Positions 34,464-43,675 of a stretch of DNA of 64,000 nucleotides are shown piece after piece. The notes under the pieces are model-generated. The model made no database searches. It was not told where the DNA came from and saw nothing but the letters and a program-made list of their open reading frames with translations. Origin of the DNA: Acidobacteriota bacterium (GTDB lineage: Bacteria; Acidobacteriota; Terriglobia; Acidiferrales; UBA7541); contig PLUM01000101.1 of NCBI GenBank assembly GCA_003165465.1, positions 21,813 to 85,812 of the forward strand. The letters are read 5' to 3'. Position 1 is the stretch's first letter. Each line of letters begins with the position of its first letter. The position numbers and the translations under genes were made by a program.

Positions 34464-35336
34464 TCAGAGCACGATCTTATTCAGCGGATATTCGACAATC
34501 CCCTGCGCGCCCGCGGCCTTCAGTCGCGGGATGATCGAGCGCACCACGTTTTCGTCGATGATCGTATTCACGGCGATCCAGTCCGGATCGCTCAGCGTGG
34601 AAATCGTCGGATTCTTGAGCGCCGGAAGAACGGCGAGCACGGCGGCGAGATGCTCCTTGCGCACGTTCAGCATGATTCCGACTTTCGTGTACGCAGCGAT
34701 GGCGCCCGAAAGCAGCAAATACAGGTTGGCAATTTTTTCGGCCTTCCAGGGATCGAGTACCGCCGCCTGATTCCCGATAAACACCGTGCGGGATTCGAGG
34801 ATGGATTCGACAATCCGCAGATGATTGGCGCGCAGCGACGATCCCGTTTCCGTGATTTCCACGATGGCATCGGCCAGTTGCGGCACCTTAACCTCGGTCG
34901 CGCCCCAGGAAAATTCGACGCGCGCGCTGACGCCGTTGCGCGCCAGATATTGCTTCGTAATGTTCACGACTTCCGTGGCGATCACTTTTCCTTCGAGATC
35001 TTTCACCGATTGGATCAGCCCATCCTCGGGCACCGCCAGAACCCATCGCACGGGCGCGAGGCTTTGTTTCGAGTACATCAGCTCGCCGATCTCCGCGACC
35101 TTCGAGCCGGTCTCCACCACCCAGTCGCGGCCGGTGATGCCCGCGTCGAGCGCGCCGGTTTCCACGTAGCGCGCCATTTCCTGCGCGCGCACGAGCATAC
35201 AGTTGATTTCCAGATCGTCGATGCCCGGAAAATAGCTGCGCGAGCTGACCGAAATCCGCCATCCAGCCTTGGCAAAAAGCTGGATCGTCGCGTCCTGCAA
35301 ACTGCCCTTGGGAATTCCCAGCCGAAGTACGCTCAT
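34464..35336 (-). CDS. hisG: ATP phosphoribosyltransferase, long form
   Basis: Catalyses the first step of histidine synthesis (ATP + PRPP to PR-ATP). 290 residues from ATG 35336, matching HisG-L, which carries its own regulatory ACT-like domain ([20 protein letters not shown] to the end); no hisZ is needed. N-terminus [18 protein letters not shown]; catalytic region [16 protein letters not shown]. Its ATG overlaps the hisI stop (TAATG). It likely responds to histidine allosterically, in addition to the attenuator upstream. Confidence 0.97.
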   Translation of the reverse strand: MSVLRLGIPKGSLQDATIQLFAKAGWRISVSSRSYFPGIDDLEINCMLVRAQEMARYVETGALDAGITGRDWVVETGSKVAEIGELMYSKQSLAPVRWVLAVPEDGLIQSVKDLEGKVIATEVVNITKQYLARNGVSARVEFSWGATEVKVPQLADAIVEITETGSSLRANHLRIVESILESRTVFIGNQAAVLDPWKAEKIANLYLLLSGAIAAYTKVGIMLNVRKEHLAAVLAVLPALKNPTISTLSDPDWIAVNTIIDENVVRSIIPRLKAAGAQGIVEYPLNKIVL

Positions 35337-35722
35337 TAGCGCGAATCCTTTCCGTAAACCGCTTTGGGGTCGAACATGCGTTCGGCGTCCACCTTGGCCT
35401 CGCCGTCGCGGGAAAGCTGCCGGAAGAAACACGAGCGGTAACCTTCGTGACAAACGCCCGGCCCGAGCGCTTCCACCCTGATCAGCAGCGTATCCACGTC
35501 ACAATCCACGCGAATTTCGCGCACGCGCAGCACGTGCCCGCTTTGCTCGCCCTTGCGCCACAGTTTATTGCGCGAACGACTGTAAAACGTGACTTCCCCG
35601 CTCGCCTGCGTCGCCGCATAGGCTTCCTCATTCATGAAGCCCAGCATCAGAACTTCGCCCGTGACCGCATCCTGAATCACCGCTGGTAACAATCCGTCGA
35701 GTTTTTTGAAATCCAGATCCAT
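35336..35722 (-). CDS. hisI: Phosphoribosyl-AMP cyclohydrolase
   Basis: 128 residues from ATG 35722 (GGAGGGG site). Zinc/magnesium motif [14 protein letters not shown] then [13 protein letters not shown]. Opens the adenine ring of PR-AMP. It is the first structural gene after the attenuator. No HisE domain is fused and no hisE gene is in the operon, so that pyrophosphohydrolase must be elsewhere. Confidence 0.97.
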   Translation of the reverse strand: MDLDFKKLDGLLPAVIQDAVTGEVLMLGFMNEEAYAATQASGEVTFYSRSRNKLWRKGEQSGHVLRVREIRVDCDVDTLLIRVEALGPGVCHEGYRSCFFRQLSRDGEAKVDAERMFDPKAVYGKDSR

Positions 35723-35764
35723 CGCCCCTCCAGGCACTGCCATTCTCGCTTCCAAGCCGATCAC

Positions 35765-35803
35765 AAATAAAAAGCCCGCTGGCGCTTACCGCGCCAGCGG
35801 GCT
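35765..35803 (-). terminator. Leader (attenuator) intrinsic terminator of the his operon
   Basis: A perfect 13-bp stem AGCCCGCTGGCGC / GCGCCAGCGGGCT with a 5-nt loop. On the minus strand it is followed by TTTTTATTT. It lies 23 nt downstream of the leader peptide stop and ~40 nt before hisI, the position of an attenuator terminator. Confidence 0.88.
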
Positions 35804-35825
35804 GATGAGTGCGAATTTCGATGCG

Positions 35826-35900
35826 CTACTCAAGCCTCCGCGGACACGGTCGTACGCCGTTATGGTGATGATGACCGTGGTGTCTCGCGGAGAAATTCAT
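35826..35900 (-). CDS. hisL: His operon leader peptide
   Basis: A 24-codon ORF, MNFSARHHGHHHHNGVRPC..., with six His among residues 7-13 (HHGHHHH). It lies between a consensus-like promoter and the leader terminator and ahead of hisI. The His-codon stretch overlaps a 7-bp hairpin arm (CACGGTC, partner GACCGTG 21 nt downstream), the expected 1:2 pause hairpin. A segment downstream (GCGGAGGCT) could pair with the 5' arm of the terminator with a bulge, giving an antiterminator. Ribosome stalling at His codons would then favour readthrough. No clear ribosome site precedes the ATG; the transcript may be almost leaderless. Confidence 0.85.
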   Translation of the reverse strand: MNFSARHHGHHHHNGVRPCPRRLE

Positions 35901-35909
35901 GGCACAAGA

Positions 35910-35938
35910 AATATACAAGAGCCGGCGATTCGCGTCAA
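35910..35938 (-). promoter_or_regulatory. Sigma70-type promoter of hisL-hisIGDC operon
   Basis: On the minus strand, TTGACG (35938-35933), a 17-bp spacer and TATATT (35915-35910). The predicted start of transcription falls at about 35900-35904, at or just before the hisL ATG. Confidence 0.8.
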
Positions 35939-35976
35939 GAGAAGCGATCGGCACTTCTGCCGAAAAGTTTTCGGGA

Positions 35977-36519
35977 TCAGTGCAAGAGCATTCCGGTGAG
36001 CGCGACGCCCAGCCCCGCAATGCCCGACATAATTCCCAGAAACCAATAGAACCGTTTGCCGGAAAGCAGCGCGAGCGACGAAATCACGAGCGCAATTTCC
36101 AGAAACACTTCTCCCAAATCGAAGCGGTCCGCCTTGCGTTGCGCGCGTGCCGATTCGCCTTCAAAATCCTTAGCCTGCTCCTCGATTTCGCCCTGTTCCT
36201 TGGTGTACCGCTCGGCTTCCTTCTGATATTTTTCGCGAATTTTTACGGCCTGCTCCTTGTCCTTGAATTCAATCAGGGAGAGGAGGTCCAGGCTCATCTC
36301 ATAATTGTGGCGGCGAATGTTTTTCGCCTGGTAATACGCCCACTGATCTGTGGCGCGATTCTGCATCAGGAGTTCCTCGGTGTGCGACCGGTGCCCCAGC
36401 AGGGAAACCATGGCCACGCACACGGCGAGGATCGCCATGGTGACGGAAATGGGGGCCAGCGAAGGATTCTCGCGCCCGTGTTCGGCATTCTCTTTAAGCT
36501 CGCTCAGTTCGTCCGGCAT
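35977..36519 (-). CDS. DUF4337 domain-containing membrane protein
   Basis: A 180-residue protein. An N-terminal helix (ISVTMAILAVCVAMVSLLG) is followed by the family region QNRATDQWAYYQAKNIRRHN, a long charged coiled-coil-like segment (KIREKYQKEAERYTKEQGEI) and two C-terminal helices (VFLEIALVISSLALLSG, FLGIMSGIAGLGVALTGM). Function unknown. Ribosome site AAGGAGG lies ~12 nt upstream. The his promoter lies just past its stop. Confidence 0.88.
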   Translation of the reverse strand: MPDELSELKENAEHGRENPSLAPISVTMAILAVCVAMVSLLGHRSHTEELLMQNRATDQWAYYQAKNIRRHNYEMSLDLLSLIEFKDKEQAVKIREKYQKEAERYTKEQGEIEEQAKDFEGESARAQRKADRFDLGEVFLEIALVISSLALLSGKRFYWFLGIMSGIAGLGVALTGMLLH

Positions 36520-36578
36520 GAATGATTACGCCTCCTTGGAATTTAATATTTTAGTTGCGATTAATTTTCGATTGCATC

Positions 36579-36653
36579 GTAGCGCAGGCGTCTCGCCGGC
36601 GATTTTGCGCTCGGCTGGAAGTGCTGAAAGAGCCGGCGAGACGTCGGCGCTAC
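36579..36653. repeat. REPIN-like inverted repeat, family C copy
   Basis: Starts GTAGCGCAGGCGTCTCGCCG and ends GCCGGCGAGACGTCGGCGCTAC around a ~30-bp centre. GTAG feet on both sides. It lies between DUF4337 and hemL. Confidence 0.8.
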
Positions 36654-36677
36654 TAAAATCGCACTCAGCAATCAATT

Positions 36678-38027
36678 TTACGTTACGCACTTCTTCAACA
36701 AGGCCGTGCCGTACTGCCCGGCTATCGCCGCCAGGCTCTCGCGGACAGCCGCAACCGTGCGATCGATATCCGCATCGGAGTGCGCCGCGGATACAAACAT
36801 CGCTTCAAACTGTGAAGGCGCAAGAAGGATTCCGCGATCGAGCATTCCGCCGAAGAACCCGGCGAATTTCCGCGTGTCGCATTTTTTCGCGGCGGAATAA
36901 TCCGTTACCGGCTCGCGCGCAAAGAAGAGCGTGAGAAGCGAACCCGCTCGCGCCGATGTGGCCACCGCGCCCGTTTCGCCGATTGCCGCGGCGATGCCGT
37001 CTCCCAGACGCTTCGAGCGTGCTTCGAGCGATTCGTAAAATCCAGGCGCGACCAGCAAATCCAGCGAGGCAATCCCCGCGCTCATCGCTAGAGGATTCCC
37101 GGAGAGTGTTCCGGCCTGATAGACCGGCCCGAGCGGCGCGACGCGATCCATCAAGTCGCGGCGTCCTCCGTACGCGCCCACCGGCAATCCTCCACCAATA
37201 ATTTTCCCGAGCGTCGTCAGGTCCGGCGTAATTCCGAACAGCGTCTGCGCGCCGCCGTGGCAAACGCGGAATCCGCTGATCACTTCGTCGAAGATCAGCA
37301 GCGCGCCGTGGCGCACGGTGATCTCGCGCAGCGCCTGAAGAAAGCCGGACTTCGGCGGAACAAGGCCCATATTGGCCGCGATCGGCTCGACAATCACCGC
37401 GCCAATTTTGTCCCGGTGCAAATCGAATACTTTTTCGACCGCTGCCACATCGTTGTATGGAACATTGAGCGTCAGTTCAGCGAGCACCTGCGGCACGCCG
37501 GGACACCCCGCGATTCCAAGCGTCGCGAGGCCCGAGCCCGCCTCGGAAAGAAAACTGTCCGAGTGGCCGTGATAGCACCCCTCGAATTTGACGATCAGGT
37601 CACGGCCCGTGGCGGCGCGCGCCAGGCGCACGGCGCTCATCGTCGCCTCGGTACCAGAGCTGACAAAGCGCACTTTTTCGCACGAAGGAAAAACGTTTCG
37701 GACACGCTGCGCCAGTTCGACTTCAAGTTCGGTCGGCATGCCATAGCTTGTGCCGCGCGCCGCCTGATGGGCGATGGCCTGAACAACCTTCGGATGCGCG
37801 TGGCCCAGAATCAGCGCGCCCCACGAACAGACGTAGTCGATGTATTCGTTTCCATCGGCGTCCCACAGGTGCGCGCCGGCCGCATGATCGGCGATGATGG
37901 GTTCACCGCCCACGGCGCGAAACGCGCGCACGGGGCTGTTCACGCCGCCGACGAGCACATCGGTTGCGCGGCGAAATATTTCCTGGGAACGGGTCTGTTC
38001 CAGTTTAACTTTTTTGGGTGAGTTCAT
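36678..38027 (-). CDS. hemL: Glutamate-1-semialdehyde 2,1-aminomutase
   Basis: A 449-residue PLP aminomutase making 5-aminolevulinate from glutamate-1-semialdehyde. Family segments are [66 protein letters not shown] and the PLP-Lys site [18 protein letters not shown]. Last gene of the minus-strand heme operon, 39 bp after hemB. Confidence 0.97.
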   Translation of the reverse strand: MNSPKKVKLEQTRSQEIFRRATDVLVGGVNSPVRAFRAVGGEPIIADHAAGAHLWDADGNEYIDYVCSWGALILGHAHPKVVQAIAHQAARGTSYGMPTELEVELAQRVRNVFPSCEKVRFVSSGTEATMSAVRLARAATGRDLIVKFEGCYHGHSDSFLSEAGSGLATLGIAGCPGVPQVLAELTLNVPYNDVAAVEKVFDLHRDKIGAVIVEPIAANMGLVPPKSGFLQALREITVRHGALLIFDEVISGFRVCHGGAQTLFGITPDLTTLGKIIGGGLPVGAYGGRRDLMDRVAPLGPVYQAGTLSGNPLAMSAGIASLDLLVAPGFYESLEARSKRLGDGIAAAIGETGAVATSARAGSLLTLFFAREPVTDYSAAKKCDTRKFAGFFGGMLDRGILLAPSQFEAMFVSAAHSDADIDRTVAAVRESLAAIAGQYGTALLKKCVT

Positions 38028-38066
38028 CGTCGTCCGTGGACCGAACCATTCGAATCAACAGTCGCT

Positions 38067-39044
38067 TCAGCCGTTCTTCAACCACCGCGCCGCGTCCTTG
38101 GCATGGTACGTAAGAATAATGCTCGCGCCCGCGCGATGAATGGCGGTCAAAATCTCCAGCGCAATCCTCTTTTCCTCGATCCAGCCGTTTGCCGAGGCCG
38201 CCTTGACCATCGTATATTCTCCGCTCACGTTGTACGCGCCGATGGGCACGCTGAACGCCTCGCGCACGCGCTGAATAATGTCAAGATAAGCGAGCGCCGG
38301 CTTTACCATGATCATGTCCGCGCCCTCGGCCAGGTCAAGCTCGACTTCGCGAAGCGCTTCGCGCGCGTTGGCCGGGTCCATCTGGTAGCCGCGCCGGTCG
38401 CCGAATTGCGGCGCGGAATCCGCCGCGTCGCGGAACGGCCCATAAAAACCGGAACAGTACTTCGCCGCATAGCTCATGATAGCGATGTCCTGAAAGCCGC
38501 CGCCGTCCAACGCCTTGCGAATCGCCCCGACGCGGCCGTCCATCATGTCCGACGGCGCGATGATATCGGCGCCGGCGCGGGCGTGCGAAAGCGCTTCCGC
38601 CGCGAGCAGCTCCAGCGTCGGATCGTTTTTCACTTCCCCATTTTCCACGATGCCGCAATGTCCGTGATCGGTGTATTCGCAGAGGCACACGTCCGTCATC
38701 ACCAGCAAATTCAGTTTGGCGCGCCGGACCGCTTCAATCGCGCGCTGCACCACGCCATCCGCCGCATAGGCTTCCGTGCCAGTCGCATCCTTCTTCTCCG
38801 GGATGCCGAACAAAATAATTCCCGGAATGCCGAGCTGCTCCACTTCGCGGCATTCCTCAAGAAACGTGTCGACCGATTGCTGCGCGACGCCCGGCATCGA
38901 AACGATCGGATTCCGAACGTTTTTCCCGGGGCACACAAACATCGGATAGATAAATCCGTGCGTCGACAGGCGCGTTTCGCGCGCCAGGGAACGAATGGCT
39001 TCCGTGCGCCTCAGCCGGCGCGGCCTTGTCACTGGAAAACTCAT
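38067..39044 (-). CDS. hemB: Porphobilinogen synthase (ALA dehydratase)
   Basis: A 325-residue enzyme condensing two ALA to porphobilinogen. The metal-binding Cys motif [14 protein letters not shown] indicates a zinc-type active site. Schiff-base lysines lie in [17 protein letters not shown] and [14 protein letters not shown]. Overlaps hemD by 4 bp. Confidence 0.97.
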   Translation of the reverse strand: MSFPVTRPRRLRRTEAIRSLARETRLSTHGFIYPMFVCPGKNVRNPIVSMPGVAQQSVDTFLEECREVEQLGIPGIILFGIPEKKDATGTEAYAADGVVQRAIEAVRRAKLNLLVMTDVCLCEYTDHGHCGIVENGEVKNDPTLELLAAEALSHARAGADIIAPSDMMDGRVGAIRKALDGGGFQDIAIMSYAAKYCSGFYGPFRDAADSAPQFGDRRGYQMDPANAREALREVELDLAEGADMIMVKPALAYLDIIQRVREAFSVPIGAYNVSGEYTMVKAASANGWIEEKRIALEILTAIHRAGASIILTYHAKDAARWLKNG

Positions 39045-39844
39045 ACCACCCTCGCTTTGGTTTCGCCGTTCAACAAGACATATTTCTCGATTGCCGCCGC
39101 CATCGATTCGGCCGTCGTCAGCGGCGCTTCGATCGCCACTTGTAAGCCCTCATTCCGCAAGGCTTCGGCCGTCACGGGCCCGACCGCAGCGAACGCCGCT
39201 TTCGCTCCCAGGCGCGAAAAAACTTCCGCGCCGAGTGCAACGCGCATATTTTCAATCGCCGAAGGACTGAAAAACGATACGATGTCCACCCGAGCTTCGC
39301 AAATTGCCCGCATCACTTCGGGATCAATCGCGCCCGCGCCGCCCGTATGATACGCCACCACATCGGCAACTTCCGCGCCGGCTGCCCTCAAGGCGTTCGG
39401 CAGATCGGGCCGTGCGCGATCGCTGCGCGGCAAAACAATTTTCTTGCCCGCAATCCACGCGGAAAGTTCGCCGGCCAGCGCCGTCCCAACAAATTCCCGA
39501 GCCACATAATCGGCGGAAAATCCTTCGGCGGCCACGGCGCTTGCGGTTGCCGGGCCAACCGCCGCGCAGCGATAGTTTCCGCCGCGCTTCGGCTCCACTC
39601 CCAGCTTGCGGCAACGCCCCGCAAAAAACCGAACCGCGTTCGCGCTGGTGAACAAAATCCAATCGCACTCGCCGAGAGCATGGATGGCCCGGTCCAGCCT
39701 GGACGGTTCGATGGCCTCGGAAAAGCCGACCGAAGGAAACAGCAGCACGGCCGCGCCCATGTGTTCGAGGCGCTCCTTCAGGTCACGCGCCTGCTCGATG
39801 CCGCGCGTGATGACGATTCGTTTTCCTTCGAGCGATCTGGACAT
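39041..39844 (-). CDS. hemD: Uroporphyrinogen-III synthase
   Basis: 267 residues from ATG 39844; the ORF's extra 87 N-terminal residues lie in hemC and are a shadow. Two-domain cyclase: [20 protein letters not shown] at the start, [16 protein letters not shown], then [13 protein letters not shown] and [17 protein letters not shown] in the second half. This family diverges fast; the call rests on motifs and on its place between hemC and hemB. Confidence 0.9.
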   Translation of the reverse strand: MSRSLEGKRIVITRGIEQARDLKERLEHMGAAVLLFPSVGFSEAIEPSRLDRAIHALGECDWILFTSANAVRFFAGRCRKLGVEPKRGGNYRCAAVGPATASAVAAEGFSADYVAREFVGTALAGELSAWIAGKKIVLPRSDRARPDLPNALRAAGAEVADVVAYHTGGAGAIDPEVMRAICEARVDIVSFFSPSAIENMRVALGAEVFSRLGAKAAFAAVGPVTAEALRNEGLQVAIEAPLTTAESMAAAIEKYVLLNGETKARVV

Positions 39845-39848
39845 GCCC

Positions 39849-40778
39849 TTACGCGCGCGTTCCACGGCTTTCACGATCGAGCAAAGCCTTGGCGCCTCTC
39901 TCGCGCAATTTTTGGGCGACGCGCAGGCCAATCGCTTCGGCCTCGGCGGGCGCCCCTGAATCTTTTTCCGACAAGCGCTCCGTGCCGTCCGGCGAAAGCA
40001 CGACGACATCGAGCGCGAGTTTTCCATTCTCGATTCGGCCCCACGCGCCAATCGGCACCTGGCATCCGCCTCCGAGCCCGGCAAGAGCGGCGCGCTCGGC
40101 GACAACCGCGCAGCGTGTCGCTTCGTCGTTCAGCGCGGAAAGAATGCGCATCGTCCCGGCGTCCGCCGCGCGCGCCTCGATCCCAATCGCGCCCTGCCCC
40201 GCGGCGGGCAGGCTCACATCGAGCGGCAGCGCCTGAGTGATATTTCCGCTCAAGCCCAGGCGGTCAAGACCGGCCTTGGCCAGCACAATCGCGTCGTAAT
40301 CGCCGCGCCGCAGCTTTTCGATGCGTGTGTCCACGTTTCCGCGCAGTTCCAGCATGCGCAAATCGCGCCGCACATGCAGCAATTGCGATTGGCGGCGCAG
40401 GCTGCTCGTGCCGATTCGCGCGCCCTGCGGCAGTGACTCAAGCGTCGCGCCGCTCGTCGAGAGCAGCGCATCGCGTACGTCTTCCCGCTTTCCAATCGCG
40501 GCGATCGTCAAGCCCTCGGGCAGTTCCGTCGGCACATCCTTCATGCTGTGGACGGCCAGATCGACACGCTCGTCGAGCAGAGCGTCCTCGAGTTCCATGA
40601 TGAAGACGCCCTTGGTCCCCATCTCGCTGAAAATCGTTTGCTGAAATTTATCGCCGAAAGTTTTGATGATGACGATCTCCGGCTCAATGCCCGTGGCTTC
40701 CAGCAGCGCTCGCGCCATGCTGCGCGATTGCCACAGAGCCAGCGGGCTTCCCCTCGTGCCAATTCGCAGGGCCTTCAA
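39849..40778 (-). CDS. hemC: Porphobilinogen deaminase (hydroxymethylbilane synthase)
   Basis: 309 residues. Motifs are LRIGTRGSPLALWQS, DLAVHSMKDVPTELPEGL, RIGTSSLRRQSQLLHVRRDL and LRGNVDTRIEKLRRGDYDAI. The cofactor Cys is expected in GGCQVPIGAWG. Overlaps hemA by 4 bp. Confidence 0.98.
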   Translation of the reverse strand: MKALRIGTRGSPLALWQSRSMARALLEATGIEPEIVIIKTFGDKFQQTIFSEMGTKGVFIMELEDALLDERVDLAVHSMKDVPTELPEGLTIAAIGKREDVRDALLSTSGATLESLPQGARIGTSSLRRQSQLLHVRRDLRMLELRGNVDTRIEKLRRGDYDAIVLAKAGLDRLGLSGNITQALPLDVSLPAAGQGAIGIEARAADAGTMRILSALNDEATRCAVVAERAALAGLGGGCQVPIGAWGRIENGKLALDVVVLSPDGTERLSEKDSGAPAEAEAIGLRVAQKLRERGAKALLDRESRGTRA

Positions 40779-42052
40779 GGCTTCTCCCGATCGAGACGGA
40801 ACAGATCTCGAAGCGCTTCAAAGTTCTGAAGCTTGCGGCTCGACTCCGGAAGGCCACGCATTCGTTCCGCAGGCATGAGGACCACGCGCTCCAGAACCTC
40901 CCGCAACATGGCCGCGACCTGCGCGCGGTCCTCCTCGGAAAGATGGGACATCGGCGCGAGGCGTTCCTGGACGAAAGCCTCGTGCTCGGCAGACAATTTC
41001 TTGCGAAGATCGCCCAGCACCGCGCCCGCCGCGACTCCAGCCTGCCAGTGCAGGAATTTTTCGATTTGCTCGTCGATGATGGCCTCGGCGCGAGGAATTT
41101 CCGCCACGCGCGCTTTTTTATTTTGTTCAACGATTTCGGCCAGGTCGTCGACATTGTACAAATAGGTGTTGTAGATATCTCCGACGTCGGAGGAGACGTT
41201 GCGCGGAACTCCCAGGTCGATCAGGAGCAAAGCGCGGTTGCCGCGCGCGGACATGGCCCGTTCGACAATTGCGCGCGTCAGGATCGGCTCGCCCGCCGAA
41301 ACCGAAGTCACGATCAGGTCCGGCCAATCGAGCGCCCCATCCAGTTTTTCCCACGGAACCACTTCTCCGCCGAATCGCGACGCGAGATCCACGGAGTGCG
41401 CCTCGGTGCGGTTCAGGACGCGCAACTGCTTGATGCCCCGGTCGCAGAGGTGACGCACCACCAGTTCGCTCGTCGCGCCCGCCCCGACGATCAGCGCGCG
41501 ATGGCTATTCAGTTTGCCGAAAATGCGCTCGGCAAGTTTGACTCCCGCGAAGGCCACGGACACGGGCCGCGTGCCAAGTTCCGTTTCATTGCGAACGCGC
41601 TTGCCCAATTCCAGCGCGGCCTGGAACATGCGGTTGAGCACCGGACCCGTTTCGCCCCGGTCGAGCGCGGCCTGGTAAGCATCGCGCAACTGGCCCAGAA
41701 TTTCAGCTTCGCCGAGCAGCATCGAGTCGAGGCCGGCCGCGACGCGAAACAAATGCTGCACGGCCTGGCGGTCCCGATGGCGATACATCGAGCCATTCAA
41801 TTCGGCAAGGGAAAGCTTGTGGAAGGACGCCACGAACGATTCCATCGCGCCGACTCCATCCGCCACGTCTTCTCGCGGAACGCCATAGAGTTCGCTGCGG
41901 TTGCAGGTCGAGAGCACCATCGTTTCCTCGAGGATGCCGCGCGAGCGCAACTGTTCGGCGGCATCGTGCGCCTGCTCCGGCGTGAACGCGACGCGCTCGC
42001 GCAGCTCGACCGAAGCCGTGCGGTGATTTACTCCGATAAGAACGATTTCCAT
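40775..42052 (-). CDS. hemA: Glutamyl-tRNA reductase
   Basis: A 425-residue NADPH enzyme starting the C5 pathway. The catalytic Cys is in MVLSTCNRSELYG. Other landmarks are RVAAGLDSMLLGEAEILGQL, ALIVGAGATSELVVRHLCDR (NADPH site), DLGVPRNV and a C-terminal dimer helix. It follows the ccsA-like gene by 48 bp. It commits glutamate to heme and is often controlled by heme in other bacteria. Confidence 0.98.
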   Translation of the reverse strand: MEIVLIGVNHRTASVELRERVAFTPEQAHDAAEQLRSRGILEETMVLSTCNRSELYGVPREDVADGVGAMESFVASFHKLSLAELNGSMYRHRDRQAVQHLFRVAAGLDSMLLGEAEILGQLRDAYQAALDRGETGPVLNRMFQAALELGKRVRNETELGTRPVSVAFAGVKLAERIFGKLNSHRALIVGAGATSELVVRHLCDRGIKQLRVLNRTEAHSVDLASRFGGEVVPWEKLDGALDWPDLIVTSVSAGEPILTRAIVERAMSARGNRALLLIDLGVPRNVSSDVGDIYNTYLYNVDDLAEIVEQNKKARVAEIPRAEAIIDEQIEKFLHWQAGVAAGAVLGDLRKKLSAEHEAFVQERLAPMSHLSEEDRAQVAAMLREVLERVVLMPAERMRGLPESSRKLQNFEALRDLFRLDREKP

Positions 42053-42100
42053 TTACGCGACGCTCGCCCTGCTCCCCTGATTCCCCGCGCGCATACCCGT

Positions 42101-42913
42101 TCAGAAATATCTGTGAAAATGCGACAAATATCTATTCACGATGCTGTAGCTGAAAATTACAAACATGAAATTGAGTATGCAGAACGCCGAAGCGCGCGCC
42201 CCGCGCCACGCCGCCGTCCGCGACAAAAACATGTAACTGACGTAAACAATCAGAATCAGGACCGTAACGATCACTTTGGGATCGCCATCCCAATAGCGCC
42301 CTTCGAGCCGATGCGCCCAGATCATTCCCGCCGTCATGCCCGCGGCGAGCGAGACGCAGCCGATCAGCACGCTGCTGCGCGTCATGCGGTCCAGCACATC
42401 GAGCGCCGGAAACCGCCAGCCCACGATGCCCAGATTGTGTCCGCGCAAACGCCGGTTCAGCACCAGAAAAATAATGCTCAGCACAAAGGAAATCGTGAAC
42501 GCCGAATACGCCAGAATGTTCAGCGTGACGTGAAATGCGAAGAGCGGCCCCTGCGCCGGCGGCGCCTTGATCACCCGGGCCTCGGGCAGGTGCGAAAGCA
42601 AAAATACGCCCAGCACGATTGGCAGCACAAAGGGGCCAACCGCGCGGCGCCAGTGAATCGCTTCCAGACAAAGATACGTGGCGGCCAGAAGCCATGCGAA
42701 GAGCGAGAGCGAACCGAAAAGATCGTCGTACGGCACGGCATGAATCATTCGCGAGCGGGCCAGCAGCGCCGCGTAATGAAAGCCCAGTCCCAGAATCAGG
42801 CACGTGGTCGCGCCAATTCCCGCCACGCGCGAAGGCTCGCGCAAATTCCAGATATACAGCGCAAGACTGGCCGTGTAAAAAACAAGCGTCGCGATTACGT
42901 ACGGATTCGTCAT
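42101..42913 (-). CDS. ccsA: CcsA/HemX-like cytochrome c assembly membrane protein
   Basis: 270 residues from ATG 42913 (GTG 42958 possible) with about eight hydrophobic helices. The heme-handling WWD-like segment reads AGMIWAHRLEGRYWDGDPKV, preceded by conserved His positions (FAFHVTLNILAY). HemX proteins adjoin hemA in many bacteria and influence its level; CcsA handles heme in cytochrome c maturation. Which role applies here is not clear. First gene of the heme operon. Confidence 0.85.
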   Translation of the reverse strand: MTNPYVIATLVFYTASLALYIWNLREPSRVAGIGATTCLILGLGFHYAALLARSRMIHAVPYDDLFGSLSLFAWLLAATYLCLEAIHWRRAVGPFVLPIVLGVFLLSHLPEARVIKAPPAQGPLFAFHVTLNILAYSAFTISFVLSIIFLVLNRRLRGHNLGIVGWRFPALDVLDRMTRSSVLIGCVSLAAGMTAGMIWAHRLEGRYWDGDPKVIVTVLILIVYVSYMFLSRTAAWRGARASAFCILNFMFVIFSYSIVNRYLSHFHRYF

Positions 42914-42975
42914 CGTATGCAAAGTTCCGCGGAATGGATTTCGTTCAACCCGCCGCACATTCCTTTTACCAAAAC

Positions 42976-42981
42976 ATTATA
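42976..42981 (-). promoter_or_regulatory. Probable -10 box of the ccsA-hemACDBL operon
   Basis: TATAAT on the minus strand within TGGCTATAATGT, ~60 bp before ATG 42913 and ~18 bp before GTG 42958. The same 12-mer precedes preT. No good -35 at 17 bp. Confidence 0.5.
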
Positions 42982-43205
42982 GCCAAATCCCGAACACGAA
43001 AGCACGAATACGCAATGAAACGTGTCGGGAGGTTCCCTGCATGTGCGCGTCTAGGAATGTGGCCCGAAGGATGGACCTCTATTCTGGTCGCATGGATACT
43101 GCTATGCGGGGAATTGCTCCGCCGCAACCATTGCGGCCGAGTATGAGTATATTGATTGGACGCACGTTAATTGCTCCTGAAATAGGGATGAGTTACTGTA
43201 CGCTC

Positions 43206-43670
43206 ATGCCCAGCCCTCAAGATGAACTGGAATATCTAAAATCGCAGGTTGCGGCACTGACGGCGCGGGTCTATGCCCTGGAACGAAAAAGCGGAGCCGC
43301 TTGGGAAGCGTCCCCGCGACCGATCCCTATAGAACAACCAGCGCCACAAGCTCCGCCCCTGGGCCGAACAATGTTGCAGCCTGCCACCGCACCGGTTGGC
43401 TCTGGCCCATTCCCGCCTGCATCCGTGCCCACGCCGCAGACTCCACGCACACCTCCGCAACCAGGCAGGCTCTCCAATTCCGGAGCAAAGCATCAAAACA
43501 CCGACCTGGAAAAAAAGATTGGGCAGTATTGGCTGAACCGAATCGGCATCGTAAACATATTCGCCCAGCTCTCGATACCGATAACGGCACATTCTCCGGA
43601 ATCGGGCAAACGTGCGCCATACGGCCATGCAGCCAGCGCGGAATTTTGTTATGATAAAATCGCGACTTGA
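43206..43670 (+). pseudogene. Truncated DUF2339-type membrane protein remnant
   Basis: The ORF starts with a coiled-coil (ELEYLKSQVAALTARVYALE), then a Pro-rich linker, then LEKKIGQYWLNRIGIV, the conserved entry into the membrane region of DUF2339 proteins. Those proteins continue for many helices, but here the reading frame changes to unrelated sequence (~43550 on) and stops at 43670. The membrane portion has been lost by deletion up to hemE, so this is a gene relic. Confidence 0.65.
43650..43655 (+). promoter_or_regulatory. Possible -10 box upstream of hemE
   Basis: TATGAT within TTGTTATGATAAAAT, about 20 bp before the hemE start. Weak -35. It implies a very short 5' leader. Confidence 0.35.
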
Positions 43671-43675
43671 TATCG

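Noticed and set aside
40943-42982. 679-aa plus-strand ORF across hemA and ccsA
   Set aside because: Antisense shadow of two convincing genes; composition is Arg/His-rich with no domains.
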